From Theobroma cacao (lineage: Eukaryota; Streptophyta; Magnoliopsida; Malvales; Malvaceae), in assembly GCF_000208745.1 (NCBI RefSeq), contig NC_030855.1:24690119-24754118 (forward strand): a stretch of DNA of 64,000 nucleotides. The letters are read 5' to 3'. Shown here piece after piece: positions 22,619 through 35,786 of this stretch (position 1 is its first letter; every line of letters begins with the position of its first letter). Under the pieces are notes generated by a model. The model had not been told where the DNA came from and searched no databases. It saw only the letters and a list, made by a program, of their open reading frames with translations. A program made the position numbers and the translations under genes.

Positions 22619-23906
22619 ATCTATACCCATGGATCCCAAATAAAAAAATATAGTAATAAAAAATAAATAAATCACTGAAAAAAAAGCCTCTCTTTCCCAC
22701 AGTCAACTCATTTCAGGCATATAACCACCTTATTGCTTTTCTAATCACTGTTATTTTGATACTTAGGAAATTGCCTGCACAGGACATTTAATGTCCCTTG
22801 GGTAACCAGATTTGGGGTCACTTTCGGCTGCCACCCTTAAGTTTTCTTTTACCTGAAGCCCCTCACCTATGAAATCATGCTCAGAAGAGCATGATTTCAC
22901 TTTTAGATTGTCCAAAAACTTGGACAATAGGGTTCTATAAGAACCCTTGAAATTCTTACGGAAAAAGAGACGAGTTTTTTTTTTTTCAAAAACCCTAAAA
23001 ACCTAAAAAAAGCCTTTAAAAAAAACCTAGAAAAAATTGAAAAAAACCTAACTTTTCACTCTAGCAACTGATGAAATATCCAACAAATCATAAAAAGAAA
23101 AATCAACGAAAACACAAAAACTAAAATAGGAAAAAGATTTCGGGTTCTGAAGATTTGTTGAGGGTAAGGAGTTCTAAAATTTTTTGAGTGTGGAATCTTT
23201 GGGTGCTGTTGGTGGGAAAAATCCACCATTCCATGGTGAGGGAAATGGTGGAGGAGCGGCTGTGTCGAAGGTGACAGCGACAGAGAAAGAGAGAGTGTGA
23301 AAGGAAACTGTCCAGGTAGAAATAGGGCAGAGGGTTTAGCTGCTAGAGACAGAAAATGGGGAAGGAAAGTGAAGAGGAAGAAAGAAAAAAAAGGCTTATA
23401 TAGCTAGATATAAGATGGGCAAAATGGCATCGTTTTGTTGATGGTGGTTTGGTGCTGAAGGGGAAGCTTGGAACAGTGTCGTTTGGGAGGATTTTAACGC
23501 CTTAAACAGTGCGTTTGGTTGGTGCACCACGGGCTTATTCTTGGCCCTTTTTTTTTTGGGCTACCTCACATCCACACAAGGTATAAACTTTCTCCTTTCT
23601 TTGGGCCCTATTAGGCTTGAATGATTAATATTTTACTTCTTTTTAGTAGGTAGGTAAATGTGGTTTAATAAACAAGTGATGACACAAAATAAAATAAAAG
23701 ATATTAGTAATAATAGTGATTGGGAATGTATATATATATTTAGATTAGGGTAGCAATATTAAGGAAAGGCAAACTAAAAATATAGGTAGAAAAGTAATGA
23801 ATAAATATTTAGTTATCAAAATAGATCTAGATAAAAAAAGGAAAAATAAAATATTTAGTAAAAGTATATGGATTTAGGTAGGTAAAAAAATGTAAAAAAT
23901 GATGTA

Positions 23907-23937
<31 letters not shown>

Positions 23938-25452
23938 TAGAAATAATAGTGAGGATAATGTCCCATTACTTGAATAGCATTAATGATGGGATGTTCATTC
24001 GTAACACGAGAAGTGCAATTTTTCAATAAATTTTATTAAGTTAGGATTTTGGCTAAGATCCCACCAGTAAGTTGGGAGGATCTTAATATCGAATCTTGGT
24101 GTTTCTAATATTAAATAAATAAAAATATATTAACTTAATTATTAATTAAGCAAGATATAAAAACAAAAGAAGTAAAGAAATAATGAAAATAATAAATAAA
24201 TAGTAAAAATAAATAAAACTTTCAATGATGGTAATACAACTAAAATATAAAAGGCAAATATAAAATAGATTTATGAGAAAAGATAAAAAAAATAGTTAGT
24301 CAAAAAGAAAATAGGTTAGGTAATTAAAAAGAAAAGGTAGGGAAAGAAATTGATTTATAAAAAAAAAATATACATGAATAATAATTATAAAATGAGATAT
24401 TTGGTTTTAAAAAATAGTATTTATGTAAAAAGGAAAATTTATATAGTAAAAATAAATAAATACTTAAATTTAAAAAATATATAATAAAATGAAATTAAAA
24501 AAATAGTTAGATAAAAATAATAAATATAACATATTTATTCATGATATATATGCTACAAAAAAAATATTAAAAAGAAATTTCAAAGAAATAACAAAAGAGT
24601 TGTAGGACTATTAATAAACAAATATTGAAATTTAAGGGCATATCACATCTCATTATTGCATCGTTAAATGTCATGACATGTAGACATATTCTATATACGA
24701 GTATAAGCCCCGATGATAGGACTTTTTGAAAGAGCTTGCAAAGTCGAGTTTCTTCAAAAAATATTTTAGGTTAAATGATACCTTCGAGTTTCACCAGTGT
24801 GATGAGAAGGCTTGGAGAATGTAATTAATAAAAGACTTTTGCTCGTGTTAGGGACTACATTCACGAAAATATTGTTTTTACCTGCAAACGACTACCCCGA
24901 TGATTGGATTTACTTGTTAAACTTGTAAAAGTGAGTTTCTCAAGTTTTTTCCCACGTGAGAGAGTACTCTCGTATCCCATCAATGTGATGGGCGGATTTG
25001 AGAAGTATCCTTAACAAAAAGTTTTTGTTTGACATCATCCAGATTTTATGTCATGCATTTTATAATTGTATCATGTGCACGTCATAATAGTAAGATCAAA
25101 TAAAATGTTTTAGTTTGCTAATAAAATAAAGAATAAAATCAATAAATAAAAATTAAGAAAACATAAAAATAAAATCAATAATTTATACCATAATAGGATA
25201 ACATATGATTAAAAGGTACCATTTATAGGATGACGTCATGGGGTGCTAATCTGTAATTGTACTCTCGAATCTTAATTTTGAAATATGTAGACCTAATTTT
25301 GTTCTTTAGACAAACTTAAAATCAATTAAGGACTTCGTTGAATAGAATAAATTTAGCAAGTAACCAATCGCACTTAGATAAAAAGAATTGGTGACAATTC
25401 CCTAAATTTTTCAAGTCTAGCAATCGGGTTTTCAGATCCGCATGTTACGACA
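22619..25452 (+). mobile_element. Diverged solo-LTR-like element of family S, copy C
   Basis: Its right end (about 24690-25452) matches the right ends of copies B and, inverted, A and D: the 'cccgatgat' block near 24709, and the final gatccgcatgttacgaca ending at 25452. Its left part carries the same palindrome run as the other copies (22871-22947). The left boundary, near tctatacccatggatccc, is diverged and approximate, and no target duplication could be matched. The interior is AT-rich with a TAA microsatellite near 23907-23935. There is no coding sequence. The conserved cacctc/gttcc-gaacgg block of the other copies is degraded here, so this looks like the oldest copy. Confidence 0.6.
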
Positions 25453-26081
25453 AATACCATGTTAGCAAATAATACTAGAATAAAACTCTTAACAACGGAT
25501 AAAAATCAGAGAAGAAGAAGGGAGAATTTTCTGGAAAGAAAATTTTTTATAACGGTAACAAGGCCTTTTATATGAAGGCTGTATTACAAAGATGAAAACG
25601 ACATCGTAGCAAGCAACGACTTGCATAGAAAACGTAAAAGAAACAAACCAGCACAGCTGCCAGCATATCACAGATCCTTATGCTCAACAAACCAGTACTT
25701 TGGAGCTTTCACAAAGAACAAGGCAGAAGAAAATAAGAAAAAATAAACTCTGCTGAAATATAGAAAATAGAAAAAAAGGCTAGACAAACACGTGAGTAGC
25801 ACGCCTCAGCTTAAAACTAAAACGATCACGTGACAAGCTCAAGCCTAGTCACTTTACCCAGTTTGAATACCCCTTCGCGCCATATCCTGCAAATCAGTCC
25901 TCCTGCTCAACACCTTCCACAAACAACGTTTACAACTTGAATTGGTAACATATAGCTAAACCTTTAAAAAGTTTTAGCTTTTTGGTAGTTACAGATAATT
26001 TTTGCATCAAATTTCCCAACTTGAAAGTAATCTTCATCCACACGAAATATTGGTATATGTATATGTGACATGATAGAGTTG
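25453..26081. other. 3' flank of terpene synthase 1
   Basis: The right part (from about 25910) is conserved beside the other terpene synthases (ttggtaacatatagctaaac and the ttcatccacacaaaatattgg type). The left part has no match that I can see and no gene. Confidence 0.5.
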
Positions 26082-28582
26082 TTAGGCAGAGGTGTTTTTC
26101 ATGGGTACACTTTCATAGAGCAGGGACTTCATGTACTCCTCCAGGCTCGGAAGGCATTGGTTTTCATCGTAACTGTACATCAGAGGGACCATTCTCGCAA
26201 TGTTTAGAGAAGCCCTGGCGAAAGGCAACGAAAATGGATTTTCAGAGAGGCATTCGTGGTTGAGGCGCTTCCAAGCGTTTGAAATCATATTGGTAACATG
26301 TTTCCGAGCACTTTCATACTCAACGCCTTGGTGCTCCTCCATGTAGCACTCAACATAGGATCCATCATTCCCATCCTGCTTCTCATCCTACAATAAAATG
26401 TAACATGTTTAGCAAACGAGAGTTAACGCTTTGATTAGTTGCATGTGGATTTCCAGTTGAGGTTCTACCTTGGCACTTCCCAAGTCATCCCAGAGTCGAA
26501 GGATTGTTGCAGTGGATGATATCATGCCAGGATTGTTGTCAATAAGTTCCACGTTTTTATTATTTAAGCCTTGGCCAAGGAGGAAGAAGCTGTGAACCAG
26601 GATTATATGTACTCCTGAGCTAGTGATGCCATTCTCCAAGTACTCCTTCGCCTTTGGCAACTTCCCCGACGCAAACCATCGTGCTTCGACCAAGAATGCT
26701 CTGCACAAAGTGGCCCACTGCAATACATATCCAACACCCACCACTTAATTATATGTCAAAAAGGTTTGAGAGAGAATTTTTCACCCAAAAAGATATGCAT
26801 GCCATGGATATTATAAAAAATTCTTTTTAGGACAAACTTGTTACTTTTTCGAGTGACGAAATCATATTAAAACTTGATTATAATATTCAAAATATACTTT
26901 TCCGGTCAAGACAGCATTTTCTAATAGCCTTTTTTAGCATCATAAATAATAAATGAACATTCTTTTCCTTGGATTAACTTGCTTTAGAATTAATCAAACC
27001 CCACGTACCGCCTTCCTTAAGGAGTTGACAGGGTTCCACCCGTGCTTCTTGTACACCTTGTGGCTAATTTCATCAGTGATATCGTCGAGAGCTTTGAAGC
27101 AAATTTTCATGTAATCTGGCAGTCGATCAGTAGCAGCGTAATCCCATCTATATGCAAGTTAATTATGAAAAAATTTGTGAGTTTAATGCTACTAAAAAAG
27201 AAAAAAATTTGTATGTGCATGATAGTTATGGTAATTCTGATGCATTACCTATCGACAGCTTGCGTGAAGAGAGTGAGTTCATCGAGTGTCCCATAAATAT
27301 CGAAAATATCATCGATGATGTATATTAAGGAAATGGGTTTTGTCAGATCAATCCGTTGCTCTGACAAGCTTGGATCAGTCAGGGAAGCCATGGACCAAAT
27401 GTACCATTTCAGTGGTTGGTCTCTTGCAAGCTCCAACTCCTTAGTTAAACCTAGGCCCTTCCACCAACTAAACAATTCATCAATCATACAAGCAAATTAG
27501 AGATAGGGGATAAAAAAAGAGCAAGAAAGACTTTTGGTTTGTGTTGATTCTAATATAAATCTTACTTAGAAATGCGAACTACTTCTGTCTGATGTAAAGA
27601 TTGGACTATATTGAAATCCATTTTAGCAAGTTCTTGGAGGACATTTATCCATTCGTTTGTGCCTTGGAAATTAGTTAGCAAGTTTCTGGCTGTGAATCTT
27701 GATAGGCTTTTATGATAAGGTTGGTCCAGCGTAGTTTTTATAACTCTACCAGAGAACTGGTCCAGTTCTCCACTTTGCCATGTTTTCAGGGCCTGGGAAC
27801 TGAATTCTCTGGCTCCATCAAGAATATCTTCTCCCTCTACGGCTAGTTGTGAAGCTTCATACAGTTCCATCAATCCTTTGATGTCCCTACGTAGTTCATT
27901 TCTGAAGCTGCCCTCCTTGTCCTTGAACCTGTCAAACACTCCTGCTTCAAAACCATTTCCATTAGTTACTTAACAGAACAGAATACTCTCTTTAGCCTAA
28001 GTAAAACAGGCTCGGATTTGGTGCTTCTGCACACACCTGCTGGAACAAAGTAACCTTCTTGTCTGAGTAGTCGAAAGCGAAGGGCAACCTCATGAAGATC
28101 ATAGTCATGAACGCCATTAGTGCAAGACAGCATGTACTGCTTTTGCAGAACTTCATCAATCTCATACTGAAAATGGTGGTCGATGCCTAGGCGCTGGATT
28201 GCATCAATCATGGCCAGACCTTGTGATGGATCTTCTCCCACTTCTTTGAATACACGCTTGAACGCCTCTAACTTGTTCGCGTGTTCAATGCGAAATTCAT
28301 CCTGCAAGATTTGCAGAGTTGGCCAAAGCTTGTGAATGAAAAAGAAACACTAAAAGGGAAAGAACATAACGACAAACTCACGGTAATGGTGGGGTGTCCA
28401 CTTCGATAATCAAAGTGTTCAAAGGGTGTAGAAACGATCCTGTGATCTCGAGCGACGGAACATCTAGGAATCATAGGCAACAAAGCAGGACCAACAAGGT
28501 TAGAATTGTGAAATAGTGTAGCTTTGTTACTAGCAATTGGACCATTGGGGGGGGAGAAAGAAACAATGGAAAACAACGCCAT
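26082..28582 (-). CDS. Terpene synthase 1, TPS-g clade
   Basis: Seven minus-strand exons: 28382-28582, 28037-28301, 27566-27941, 27249-27467, 27009-27147, 26469-26717, 26082-26387. All introns are GT-AG and the frame is open throughout (584 aa). The start [10 protein letters not shown] follows a short leader. Residues 1-60 are Ser/Arg-containing, perhaps a plastid transit peptide. No RR(x)8W motif follows, which with the [10 protein letters not shown] segment (about 296-305) points to TPS-g, a clade making acyclic alcohols such as linalool or nerolidol. The metal-binding DDIFD is at about 333-337, and the NSE/DTE-type DDLGSAKDE at about 477-485. The class I synthase ionises geranyl or farnesyl diphosphate; the product cannot be read from sequence. 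The gene is a tandem paralogue of those at 30.7 and 59.7 kb. Its TATA position differs by one base (see findings). Confidence 0.92.
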
Positions 28583-28989
28583 GGAGAGTATTTCTTGAAT
28601 TGTTGATGCATGGTAGGAAAAGCAAAGGTGTCTATTTATTGGATTCCATGCTGGAATGCAACTACAAGTAACGTATTCCACTAGCCAACTTGATTTACAA
28701 GACTTGATATTTTTAAAACAATTACAGGACTTTTATCGAAATACAACGTATCAATTTACAGAGTTTTTTCTTCTTAGCACGTTTCTAATATTATCAGGTT
28801 GAAAAATGTATTGATTTGTACAACGTATCAATTTACAGAGTTCAAGTCTTCGATACAGTGAAACAAATTCATATATGTGGATGGAAAACGTTGTAGGAAA
28901 GAAGAAAAAGAAATATGGTTGTCCATGTAAAATTTTCGAGTATTGAATCCATCAACATCAAACTCCTATTTTCGATCCCAAACAGCAAA
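28583..28989. other. Promoter side of terpene synthase 1 and start of duplicon flank Q
   Basis: From about 28850 the sequence (gtgaaacaaattcatatatg, ggaaaacgttgtaggaaag) matches 42900-43040 and 57175-57310, which lie on the 3' side of the next terpene synthase in each duplicated block. It marks a block boundary. No gene is visible. Confidence 0.6.
28631..28640 (-). promoter_or_regulatory. TATA-position of terpene synthase 1 (altered)
   Basis: On the minus strand this reads aataaataga, where the two other intact genes have tataaataga at the same spacing, about 50-58 bp before the ATG. Confidence 0.65.
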
Positions 28990-30104
28990 TTAAGGAGGCG
29001 GTTTAGGGGAAGTGGAAGACATTTCCCGCAATTTAAATAACTGCAATGACTTTACAACATTTGGTTTGCAATAATAGGAGAAATGTCAATACAAAGAGAA
29101 AGTCATTATAATTAATTAAGGGAATGTCATTCCCTTAGCTCACAGAGGGAATGTTACTTTTCATCAACTGAGGGAAAGTTAATTTTTTTTCCCTTAAATT
29201 ATCCATGACTTCTTCTTTCTTCTTTTTCTTCTACCTTTCTTTAAGTTGATGTTTGTGGGAAAAGATGGGTGCGAGGAGAAAGGTGAGAAACAAAAAAAAA
29301 AGAGAAAAAGAAGAAGAAGAACAAAAAAAAAAAAAGAAAAGGAAAGTGGAGCTCTTCTTTTGCTTTTACCTTTCTTTGAAAATTACACCAAGTTTCACTG
29401 GTTACAAAAGGAGGATGAACAGCCATGACTATGAATGGCTCATACAAAAACACTCCAATACTAATACTTAAGCCCACAGCACAAAAAGAAAAAAACAAGA
29501 GTAAATATTTATAAATTAATTAATTCTATGTTTCTAAATTAATTTTATTTGTTGAGTAAAATAAAAATGATTAAATGTTTATAATTTAATTAAATTAACT
29601 AATTAATTAATTAATTTATAAAATAATTTAAATTTACTAATTTAATTCTTTAAAACTGAACCAATTTATTTAAAATAAATATTTAGTAATTTTATATATT
29701 TTAATATTATTTTTATCATGCATTTATTTATTATTTTAAAGATTAAATTAAAAAGTTAAAAATTTATATTAAAAAGAATGTAAATTTATTCAATTTTAAA
29801 TTTTTATATATAAAAATAATTNTAAATTAAAAAGTTAAAAATTTATATTAAAAAGAATGTAAATTTATTCAATTTTAAATTTTTATATATAATCATAATT
29901 TTATAAATTTATATTACATTCTCAGTAAAATACTTTCAAATCAAATATTATAATATAATTTTTTTAACAATTACATATTCTATAATCATCACTTTTTCAT
30001 TTTATTAAACGTTACAAAATTAACTTTTCAACAATCACATTTTCATTAATCACAAATCCAATAACTATATTCTCAACAATTATATTCTTTACAAAGTACT
30101 ATAG
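28990..30104 (+). mobile_element. Element X, copy 2, with an assembly N
   Basis: This is the same layout as the copy at 20.5 kb: ggtttaggggaagtgga start, a GA-rich tract at 29265-29345, then AT-rich DNA. A single N at 29822 sits at the join of a roughly 78-bp direct duplication (about 29745-29820 and 29823-29890). The element is non-coding. It separates the shared flank Q (28850) from module M (30105). Confidence 0.6.
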
Positions 30105-30732
30105 GTGTATGGCGCATATAACATCGTATGAGTTCAGGATATGTCTAGTCACAGACCGAGTTTGCTTGATGCTGTCTTCTTGACCTATCAAAAGAATCTC
30201 AAACCCACCACTCGTTTCCCACATGCCACAGAGAATTATTGAAGTGTGTTTCAATGTTTTGTTTTTAACTGATTGTCCTGCACCTGCCCTCGTCTAGTAT
30301 GGAATAGTGAAGTGGCGGTTGAGAATCAAATCAGATGTGTCGATATCAAATACAACAAATGAAAGTTACCTGCTGCTGACAAGTTACAACCGTAGGTTTG
30401 AAGCAAGTGGAGATATTTAGAGTTTTAGACCTTCCCATATCGATCACATGGCAGAATTCGTAAAAGTCATTGATTGTTTACATTCACGATGCACATGACA
30501 AAAATTAAGAATATGTGTCCTAGCTTGATTGCTCCAACAACATTTATAATCTGATTTATATATGCGTTCCACAAACAATGTTTACAACTGGAATTGGTAA
30601 CATAAAGCTAAACTTTAATAAAGTTTTACATTTTGGAAGTTACAAATAATTTTTGCATAAAATTTCTCAACTTGAAATTAATCTTCATCCACACAAAATA
30701 TTGGTATATGTATATGTGACATGATAGAGTTG
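30105..30732. repeat. Module M copy and 3' flank of terpene synthase 2
   Basis: Module M is at 30105-30187, followed by sequence shared with 43120-43560 (agaatctcaaacccaccact, agaattattgaagtgtgttt) and then the conserved 3' flank of the synthase gene (from about 30560). It is non-coding. Confidence 0.65.
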
Positions 30733-33233
30733 TTAGGCAGAAGTCGTGTTTTTCATGGGTACCCTTTCATAGAGCAGGGACTTCACGTACTCCTCCAGGC
30801 CCGGAAGGCATTGGTTTTCATCGTAACTGAACATCAGAGGGACCAGTCTCGCAATGTTTAGAGAAGCCCTGGCGAAAGGCAACGAAAATGGATTTCGAGA
30901 GAGGCATTCGTGGTTGAGGCGCTTCCAAGCGTTTGAAATCATATGGGTAACATGTTTCCGAGCACTTTCAACCTCAACGCCTTGGTGCTCCTTCATGTAG
31001 CACTCAACATAGGATCCATCGTTCCCATCCTGATTCTCATCCTACAATAAAATTTAACATGTTTAACAAACGAGAGTTGACACTTGATTAATGCATGTGG
31101 ATTTCCAGTTGAGGTTCTACCTTGGCACTTCCCAAGTCATCCCAGAGTCGAAGGATTGTTGCAGTGGATGATATCATGCCAGGATTGTTGTCAATGAGTT
31201 CCACGTTTTTATTATTTAAGCCTTGGCCAAGGAGGAAGAAGCTGTGAACCAGGATTATATGTGCTCCTGAGCTATTGATGCCATTCTCCAAGTACTCCTT
31301 CGCCTTTGGCAACTTCCCTGAAGCAAACCATCGTGCTTCGACCAAGAATGCTCTACACAAAGTGACCCACTGCAATATATATCCACCACCCACCACTTAA
31401 TTATAAGTCATAAAGGTTGAAAGAGAATTTTTCACTCAAAAAAATATGCATGCCATGGATATTATAAAAAATTCTTTTTAAGATAAACTTTTTACTTTTT
31501 CGATTGACGAAATCATATTAAAACTTGACTATAATATTTAAAATATACTTTTCTGGTCAAGATAGTCTTATCTTATGGCCCTTTTTAGCATCATAAATAA
31601 AGAAATAAACATTTTTTCCTTGGATTAACTGGCTTTAGAATTAATCAAACCCCACGTACTGCTTTTCTTAAGGAGTTGACAGGGTTCCACCCGTGCTTCT
31701 TGTACACTTTGTGGCTAATTTCATTAGTGATATCATCAAGAGCTTTGAAGCAAATTTTCATGTAATCTGGTAGTCGATCAGTAGCAGCGTAATCCCATCT
31801 ATATTCAAGTTAATTATGAAAGAATTTGTGAGTTTAAAGCTACTAAAAAAGAAAAAAATTTCTATGTGCGTGATAGTTATGGTAATTCTGATGCATTACC
31901 TATCGACAGTTTGCGTGAAGAGAGTGAGTTCATCGAGTGTCCCATAAACATCGAAAATATCATCGATGATGTAGATTAAGGAAATTGGTTTTGTCAGATC
32001 AATCCGTTGCTCTGACAAGCTTGGATCAGTCAGGGAAACCATGGACAAAATGTACCATCTCAGTGGTTGGTCTCTTGCAAACTCCAACTGCTTAGCTAAA
32101 CCCAGGCCCTTCCACCAACTAAACAATTCATCAATCACACAAGCAAATTAGAGATGGGGGATAAAAAAAGAGCAAGAAAGGCTTTTGGTTTGTGTTGATT
32201 CTAATATAAATCTTACTTGGAAATGCGAATGGCTTCTGTCTGATGTAAAGATTGGACTATATTGAAATCCATTTTAGCTAGTTCTTGGAGGACATTTATC
32301 CATCCATTTGTGCCTTGATAATTAGTTAGCAAGTTTCTGGCTGTGAATCTTGATAGGCGTTTATGATAAGGTTGGTCCAGCGTAGTTTTTATAACTCTAC
32401 CAGAGAACTGGTCCAGTTCTCTACTTTGCCATGTTTTCAAGGCTTGGGAACTGAATTCTCTGGCTCCATCAAGAATATCTTCTCCCTCTACGGCTAGTTG
32501 TGAAGCTTCATACAGTTCCATCAATCCTTTGATGTCCCTGCGTAGTTCATTTCTGAAACCGCCTTCCCTGTCCTTGAACCTGTCAAACACTCCTGCTTCA
32601 AAACCATTTCAAGTAGTTACTTAATAGAACAGAATACTCTCTTTAGTCTAAGTAAAACAGGTTCGGACTTGTCACTTCTGCACACACCTGCTGGGACAAA
32701 GTAACCTTCTTGTCTAAGTAGTCGAAAGCGAAGGGCAACCTCTTGAAGATCGTAGTCATGAACACCATTAGTGCAAGACAGCATGTACTGCTTTTGCAGA
32801 ACTTCATCAATCTCATACTGAAAATGGTGGTCGATGCCTAGGCGGTGGATCGCATCAATCATGGCCAAAGCTTGTAATGGATCTTCTCCCACTTCTCTGA
32901 ATACACGCTTGAACGCCTCCAACTTGTTCGCGTGTTCAATGCGAAATTCATCCTGCAAGATTTACAGAGTTGGCTAAAGCTTGCGAATGAAAAAGAAACA
33001 GTACAAGGGAAAGATCATAACGACAAACTCACGGTAATGGTGGGGTGTCCACTTCGCTGACCAAAGTGTTCAAGGGGTGTAGAAACAATTCTGTGATCTC
33101 TAGCGATGGAACATCTAGGAATCATAGGCAATGAAGCAGGACCAACAAGGTTAAAATTGTGCAATAATGAAGCTTTGTTACTAGCAATTGGAGCAATGGG
33201 GGATGAGAAAGAAACATTGGAAAACAACGCCAT
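30733..33233 (-). CDS. Terpene synthase 2, TPS-g clade
   Basis: Seven exons: 33033-33233, 32688-32952, 32217-32592, 31900-32118, 31660-31798, 31121-31369, 30733-31041 (585 aa). Exons 1-6 have exactly the lengths of synthase 1 and keep the same phases and GT-AG sites. DDIFD is near residues 333-337, DDLGSAKDE near 477-485, and [10 protein letters not shown] replaces [12 protein letters not shown](x)8W is absent, as in TPS-g. The C-terminus is VPMKNTTSA. The enzyme is predicted to make an acyclic mono- or sesquiterpene alcohol; the product is unknown. Differences from synthase 1 include KQLEF for KELEL and SMVSL for SMASL near the active-site helix. A TATA box (tataaataga) lies at 33282-33291. 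No defects were found. Confidence 0.92.
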
Positions 33234-33281
33234 GGAGAGTATTTCTTGAATTGTTGATGCATGGTAGGAAAAGCAAAGGTG

Positions 33282-33291
33282 TCTATTTATA
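33282..33291 (-). promoter_or_regulatory. TATA box of terpene synthase 2
   Basis: tataaataga on the minus strand, 49-58 bp before the ATG, is identical to that of synthase 4 at 62238-62247. Confidence 0.75.
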
Positions 33292-35786
33292 GGATTCCAT
33301 GCTGGAATGCAACTACTAGCAATGTATCCACTAACCAACGTGATAATCAAGACTTAAAATTCTTAAAACTATTGTAGAACTTTTGTTTATCATTTCACAA
33401 TTTTTTTTTTCTTGATACGTTTTTAATAATGCCAAGTTGAAAAAGGTATTGTTTTGTATTATACCATGACAAAATCAGGAGCGGAATTAGAACATTTTTA
33501 AAAAGGCCAAAAGAAAAATACTTAACAGATAAATAGAAACTTTATATATCATTCAATTTTCACACATAATATATGTATATTCACTTATACAAGGTAAAAA
33601 AATAAATACTACTCCATAAACTCTTATATAATTATATTATTTGGAAGAAAAATAAATTACTAATTAAATGTCTAAATTAATAAATTTGTAAATGACATAT
33701 TCTGTTAAGAGTAAAAAAAATTAATATAAATAATTATATTCAAAATGAAGGATCAAAATACCATCCTCGATTGCAGTGGACAAAACTAAAACATGGACCC
33801 TTACTGAGTCATCGTGACACAACCCAGTCAATTGTAAAACAGAATGAATTTAGTCAGCCCATCTATCTAATCAAATCTTATCTTTCAAAACAAAAATCTA
33901 ATTACTCTAAAATGTAATCCTCAAATAAGATAAGATGAACACAGGCGCAAAAGAGGAAGGTTAATTGACATTGAGTACCACCCACGTCTGTTCTTGTACT
34001 ATAAAAAAGAAAGGGAAAGAAAAGGCCGGTATCGGGAAATGTCGTTGAAAAGAAGAAAACAATTAAGTCTGCAAACCCATGGCTGCAAAAACTGAGTACA
34101 CTACGCCTATATAATTGAAGCAAATTATTTTGTATGGGAGACTATCTAAGGTTGATATAGTTTTGCTTTAGAGACTGAGATTTTTACGGGGAGAGAGAGA
34201 GAGAGAGAGAGAGAAAGGAGACGAAGCTTAAGTTGTTGAGACTCGACCACTCATGTCATCAGATATCTAACGTAAGGTTTGTTATGTTAATCTGCAATGT
34301 CACAACCACGTGGTCGTACAGTTGCTCTCTTTGGTTTCCATTTTTCTTTGCGGTGAGATTAGAGATGATACGCGGGTGGCTCTGGGCGGTTTGAATCTGG
34401 ATTATTTCCAGTTTTTGACGGTCAACGAGTTTCAATTATTTCTTGTTTTTATCATTTTGACTTTACATGTGATTCCAAACTTGAATTAGAGTGAAAGTAT
34501 ACAATTCAGATATTACGATTTTGAATTGAATTGAATTGAAATTTCTTATGGTACAAGCAAAGGCGAACCCCTTTGCATGTCGAGACTAAAATCATCCTAA
34601 CGTGAAGCAATTAGCTTATTCAAACAAGTAAAAAGAAAGAGACTACGCATCATCTGAGAATTAGACTTCTAACATTAGTAATAATCTATATTAACTGATA
34701 TCCCATCTTACATCATATATAAATATGATTATTAAGACTTTATAACAGTCAAAGTCAATCACTACAAACAACTTAAGTTTGAATTTTTTAGAGTTACGTG
34801 GTTTAGGCTTGAAAGGTTGTTGGTTTGAATTTTTTAATGTCACATGATTTATGTTTGACAAGTTATTGGGTCAATACTTGGATTTGGGTCATTATAAATG
34901 ACATCAGAGCTTACGTTAGCACAATATGAACCTTCACATTGCACTGGTAAAATCTTATATTTGAATCATTACAAATAATAGCAAAATATACGTCAGTTCG
35001 ATGTGGGCTTTCATTGAGTTAAATAGGTTTAGGTTTAAGTTTAACCTTATCGTGTTTAAATGTGTATAAGTGACACGTTTAATATTAATGATGAATTTTA
35101 TTAATGTGATAATGAATTTTATATATGTTATTTATGTTAAATTTTATTATATTTGATGTTATCATTATTTTGTTATAATTATTTTTATAATTATTAATTT
35201 TAAATTTAAATAATAAAATTATATTTAATTATAAATATTTTAATTTAATCATATTAAACGTGTTAATCGTATTAGAAAAAAATTATTTAATCGTCTAATC
35301 GTATTTATTAATCGTGTCATGTCATAAAAAATCCTAACACGTTTAATAAACGTGTTAATCGTGTCATATTATACGATTATTAAACATATTCATATACGTG
35401 TTTCATATATTGATACGAATAATTATGTGTGTCATGTTTGAATTTAATCTTATCGTGTTTCGTGTCTTAATCATGTTAACATGATTAAGATACAAAAACA
35501 AAAATTGTCAAATTTAACTTTCATATTAAAATAATGAGATTTTGATATTGTGAAATGAGGTTTGATTATAATTGTGATGTAATATGTGATGACCTTGATG
35601 AGGATATAAAGAATTTAAATAAGTGGGATTGTGATATTCCATCGCACATCATATAAATAGGCACTAAAATATATAGTCTTTGAATAAAAATATTCTATTT
35701 AGCTACTCCATCTCAGGTCATATGTTTAATCTTATACTATTAATAAAAAATTTTGTGTCGACTTTCCGATTGGGCAGCTTGTCTCT
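33292..35786. other. Upstream region of terpene synthase 2 and spacer
   Basis: 33360-33780 matches the upstream regions at 55500-55930 and 62330-62700 (a degraded repeat beginning near gcggaattagaac / gcggagctaaaac). 33990-34380 matches 62965-63218, including ctcgaccactcatgtcatca. A (GA)n microsatellite is at 34191-34214. 35028-35500 is a low-complexity repeat rich in cgtgttaatcgt and gtgtcat motifs, a common form of decayed plant transposon. I see no gene. Confidence 0.55.
34191..34214 (+). repeat. (GA)n microsatellite
   Basis: Twelve GA units. The paralogous site at about 63060 lacks the tract. Confidence 0.9.
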
